Source: Actinomycetota bacterium
GTDB taxonomy: Bacteria > Actinomycetota > Thermoleophilia > UBA2241
Assembly: GCA_003158705.1 (NCBI GenBank)
Contig: PMKX01000215.1
Coordinates: 1 to 7,020, forward strand
DNA: 7,020 bases
Direction: 5' to 3'
The position numbers and the translations under genes are program-made. The notes beneath the pieces were generated by a model that made no database searches, was not told the DNA's origin, and saw nothing but the letters and a program-made list of their open reading frames with translations. Shown one piece after another: positions 5,849 to 7,020 of the stretch (its first letter is position 1; each line of letters begins with the position of its first letter).

Positions 5849-6344
5849 GTGAACCAGACAAACGGACTTTGAAGACGACACCCTCGTCACCACGTCGCGG
5901 TCGCCCGCCGAGGAGCGTATAGCGCGGCGCGCCGCCGAACGGGCCGTCCGCAAGGCGGCCATCCGTCGGCGGCGCTTCGTAGCTCTGGCGGTGCTGGTCA
6001 TCCTGGTCGTGATCTTCGCGTTGGCGCTGCGTGCGGCCGTTGGCGGCGGCAGCCACTTCCCCGGCACCTGGACCACCACCAACTCGCTGCTCGGCAGCAA
6101 GGTGTGGAAGATCTCGGCGATGTCCGGCAACGTGTACAAGGTCACCGGCATCGAGGTCGGCAGCACCCCGGTCACGACGCTCGAGCTTGCCGGCGGCAAA
6201 CTGAAGGCCAGCGGCTCGGTGAACGGCGCCGCCTGGAGTCTCGAGCTGACCCTGCTTGGCGACAACAACCACATCTCCAGCCGCTTCAAGGCTTCCGACA
6301 AGACCACACACATCATCCGCCTGACGCGTTCGCCGGCGAACTAG
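5849..6344 (+). CDS. Hypothetical single-pass membrane protein with beta-rich domain (paralogue B), apparent +1 frameshift near its start
   Basis: Unknown function. Downstream of 5871 the frame reads clearly as protein. It has a charged N-terminal segment rich in Arg and Glu, a membrane helix (about 43-60) preceded by RRRR, then GGGSHFPGTW and a beta-rich domain (KVWKISAMSG, VYKVTGIEVG, SGSVNGAAWSLELTLLG, IIRLTRS). In that frame no ATG, GTG or TTG occurs between the stop at 5850-5852 and GTG 5991, which sits inside the helix. GTG 5849, with an AAGGG tract upstream, gives seven codons ending CTT-TGA. Skipping one T at 5870 joins the long frame and yields 164 residues, close to the 160 of the related protein at 4630. 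Options are recoding, a mutation, a sequence error, or a short 117-residue form from GTG 5991. It lies 41 nt after the preceding stop and 28 nt before purB. Confidence 0.6.
5867..5872 (+). other. CTT-TGA, possible +1 frameshift site
   Basis: In frame with GTG 5849, CTT (5867-5869) is followed by TGA (5870-5872). A +1 slip from CTT to TTT places GAA (5871-5873) next and enters the long frame to 6344. The same CTT-TGA pair is the programmed site in bacterial prfB. Unlike prfB there is no strong SD-like sequence 3 nt upstream (only CGGA), and the next base is A, not C. Confidence 0.35.
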
Positions 6345-6362
6345 AGGCGCACGAGACGCCGC

Positions 6363-6369
6363 GGAGGGG
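6363..6369 (+). promoter_or_regulatory. Ribosome binding site of purB
   Basis: GGAGGGG ends 3 nt before TTG 6373; counted from the GGAGG core, the spacer is 5 nt. It supports a TTG initiator, since the conserved purB N-terminus (IERYTLPEM) begins with the very next codon. Confidence 0.7.
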
Positions 6370-6372
6370 CAC

Positions 6373-7020
6373 TTGATCGAGCGATACACACTCCCCGAGA
6401 TGGGCGCTCTGTGGACCGAAGAGGCCCGCATGCGCGCCTGGCTCAAGGTCGAGATCGCCGCCGTCAAGGCTTGGGCCGAGCTCGGCACGGTGCCCGCGCC
6501 GGCGGCGGCCGAGATCGCCGCCAAGGCCGACTTCGACCCCAAGCGGGTGGCCGAGATCGAGCAGACCACCAACCACGACGTGATCGCCTTCCTCACCAAC
6601 GTCGCCGAGTACGTCGGCGAGTCCAGCAAGTACGTCCACTACGGCATGACCAGCTCGGACGTGCTCGACACCGGACTCGCTCTGCAGATCAAGTCTGCCG
6701 GCGAGCTGTTGCAGCGCGACCTCCAGACGCTGGGCGTGGTGCTCAAGCGGCGCGCCTTCGAGTTCAAGGACGCCGTGCAGGTGGGGCGCACGCACGGCGT
6801 CCACGCCGAGCCCATCACCTTCGGCATGAAGCTCGGCCTCTGGGCCTTCGAGGTCAAGCGGCACCTCGAACGCCTGCAACGGGTCACCGCCGACGCCGCC
6901 GTGGGCAAGCTCAGCGGCGCCGTCGGTGCCTACAACACCATCGACCCGCGAGTGGAGCAGCTCGTCTGCGCGCAGCTCGGCTTGGGCATGGAGCCGATCA
7001 GCAACCAGGTAGTGCAGCGC
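6373..7020 (+). CDS. purB: Adenylosuccinate lyase, 3'-truncated by window edge
   Basis: Homotetrameric cytoplasmic lyase of the fumarase/aspartase superfamily. It removes fumarate from SAICAR (to AICAR) and from adenylosuccinate (to AMP), so it acts twice in purine synthesis. The first 216 residues, about half of the usual 430, are present and the frame is open to the last base. TTG 6373 is the start: IERYTLPEMGALWTEEAR matches the family N-terminus exactly. Conserved motifs are TTNHDVIAFL (H68), YVHYGMTSSDVLDT (H89) and VGRTHGVHAEPITFG (H141), with the three histidines at the same positions as the active-site residues of the B. subtilis enzyme. The flexible SS-x-MP-x-K-x-NP signature loop would lie beyond the window. 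It is the last visible gene of the purD-purE-purB cluster, 28 nt after the preceding stop. Confidence 0.96.
   Translation, partial: MIERYTLPEMGALWTEEARMRAWLKVEIAAVKAWAELGTVPAPAAAEIAAKADFDPKRVAEIEQTTNHDVIAFLTNVAEYVGESSKYVHYGMTSSDVLDTGLALQIKSAGELLQRDLQTLGVVLKRRAFEFKDAVQVGRTHGVHAEPITFGMKLGLWAFEVKRHLERLQRVTADAAVGKLSGAVGAYNTIDPRVEQLVCAQLGLGMEPISNQVVQR

Noticed and set aside
5562..6629. Open frame of 355 codons on the minus strand across the membrane protein genes and the purB start
   Set aside because: It overlaps the well-supported purB and the purE end, and its composition is shadow-like with no recognisable domain.

Overview
The window is very GC-rich, with mostly G or C in third codon positions, GTG and TTG starts beside ATG, and closely packed genes. 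This fits a high-GC Gram-positive-type bacterium (Actinomycetota, possibly a deep lineage such as Thermoleophilia). Another GC-rich phylum cannot be excluded from this sequence alone. No mobile element, tRNA, rRNA or CRISPR array was seen.

Left part (1-2248, + strand): the 3' part of a GPH-family sugar:cation symporter, whose N-terminus lies before the window. After a 113-bp gap comes a complete class III extradiol ring-cleavage dioxygenase of the YgiD/DODA type. A VIT1/CCC1-type iron/manganese transporter (2313-3065) lies on the minus strand, convergent with the dioxygenase and divergent from the purine genes.

Right part (3267-7020, + strand): a compact purine-biosynthesis gene cluster, purD - membrane protein - purE - small membrane protein - membrane protein - purB (purB runs off the end). 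Gaps are only about 10-45 bp, so it is probably one transcript driven from the 201-bp divergent intergenic region, where a plausible promoter, an SD sequence and a 9-bp inverted repeat are visible. PurD, PurE and PurB catalyse three non-consecutive steps of IMP/AMP synthesis. PurE is the class I type, which normally needs PurK; purK is not in the window.

The least ordinary part is what lies between the pur genes: three unrecognised membrane proteins. The two larger ones (4630-5112 and 5849-6344) appear to be diverged paralogues, each with a cytoplasmic N-terminus, one membrane helix and a beta-rich domain of about 100 residues sharing a GSVNGA motif. The second can be read in full only by a +1 shift at CTT-TGA, the same six bases as the programmed frameshift site of prfB. 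This is either recoding, a real mutation or a one-base sequence error. PurE also has unusual substitutions in a normally invariant active-site loop.
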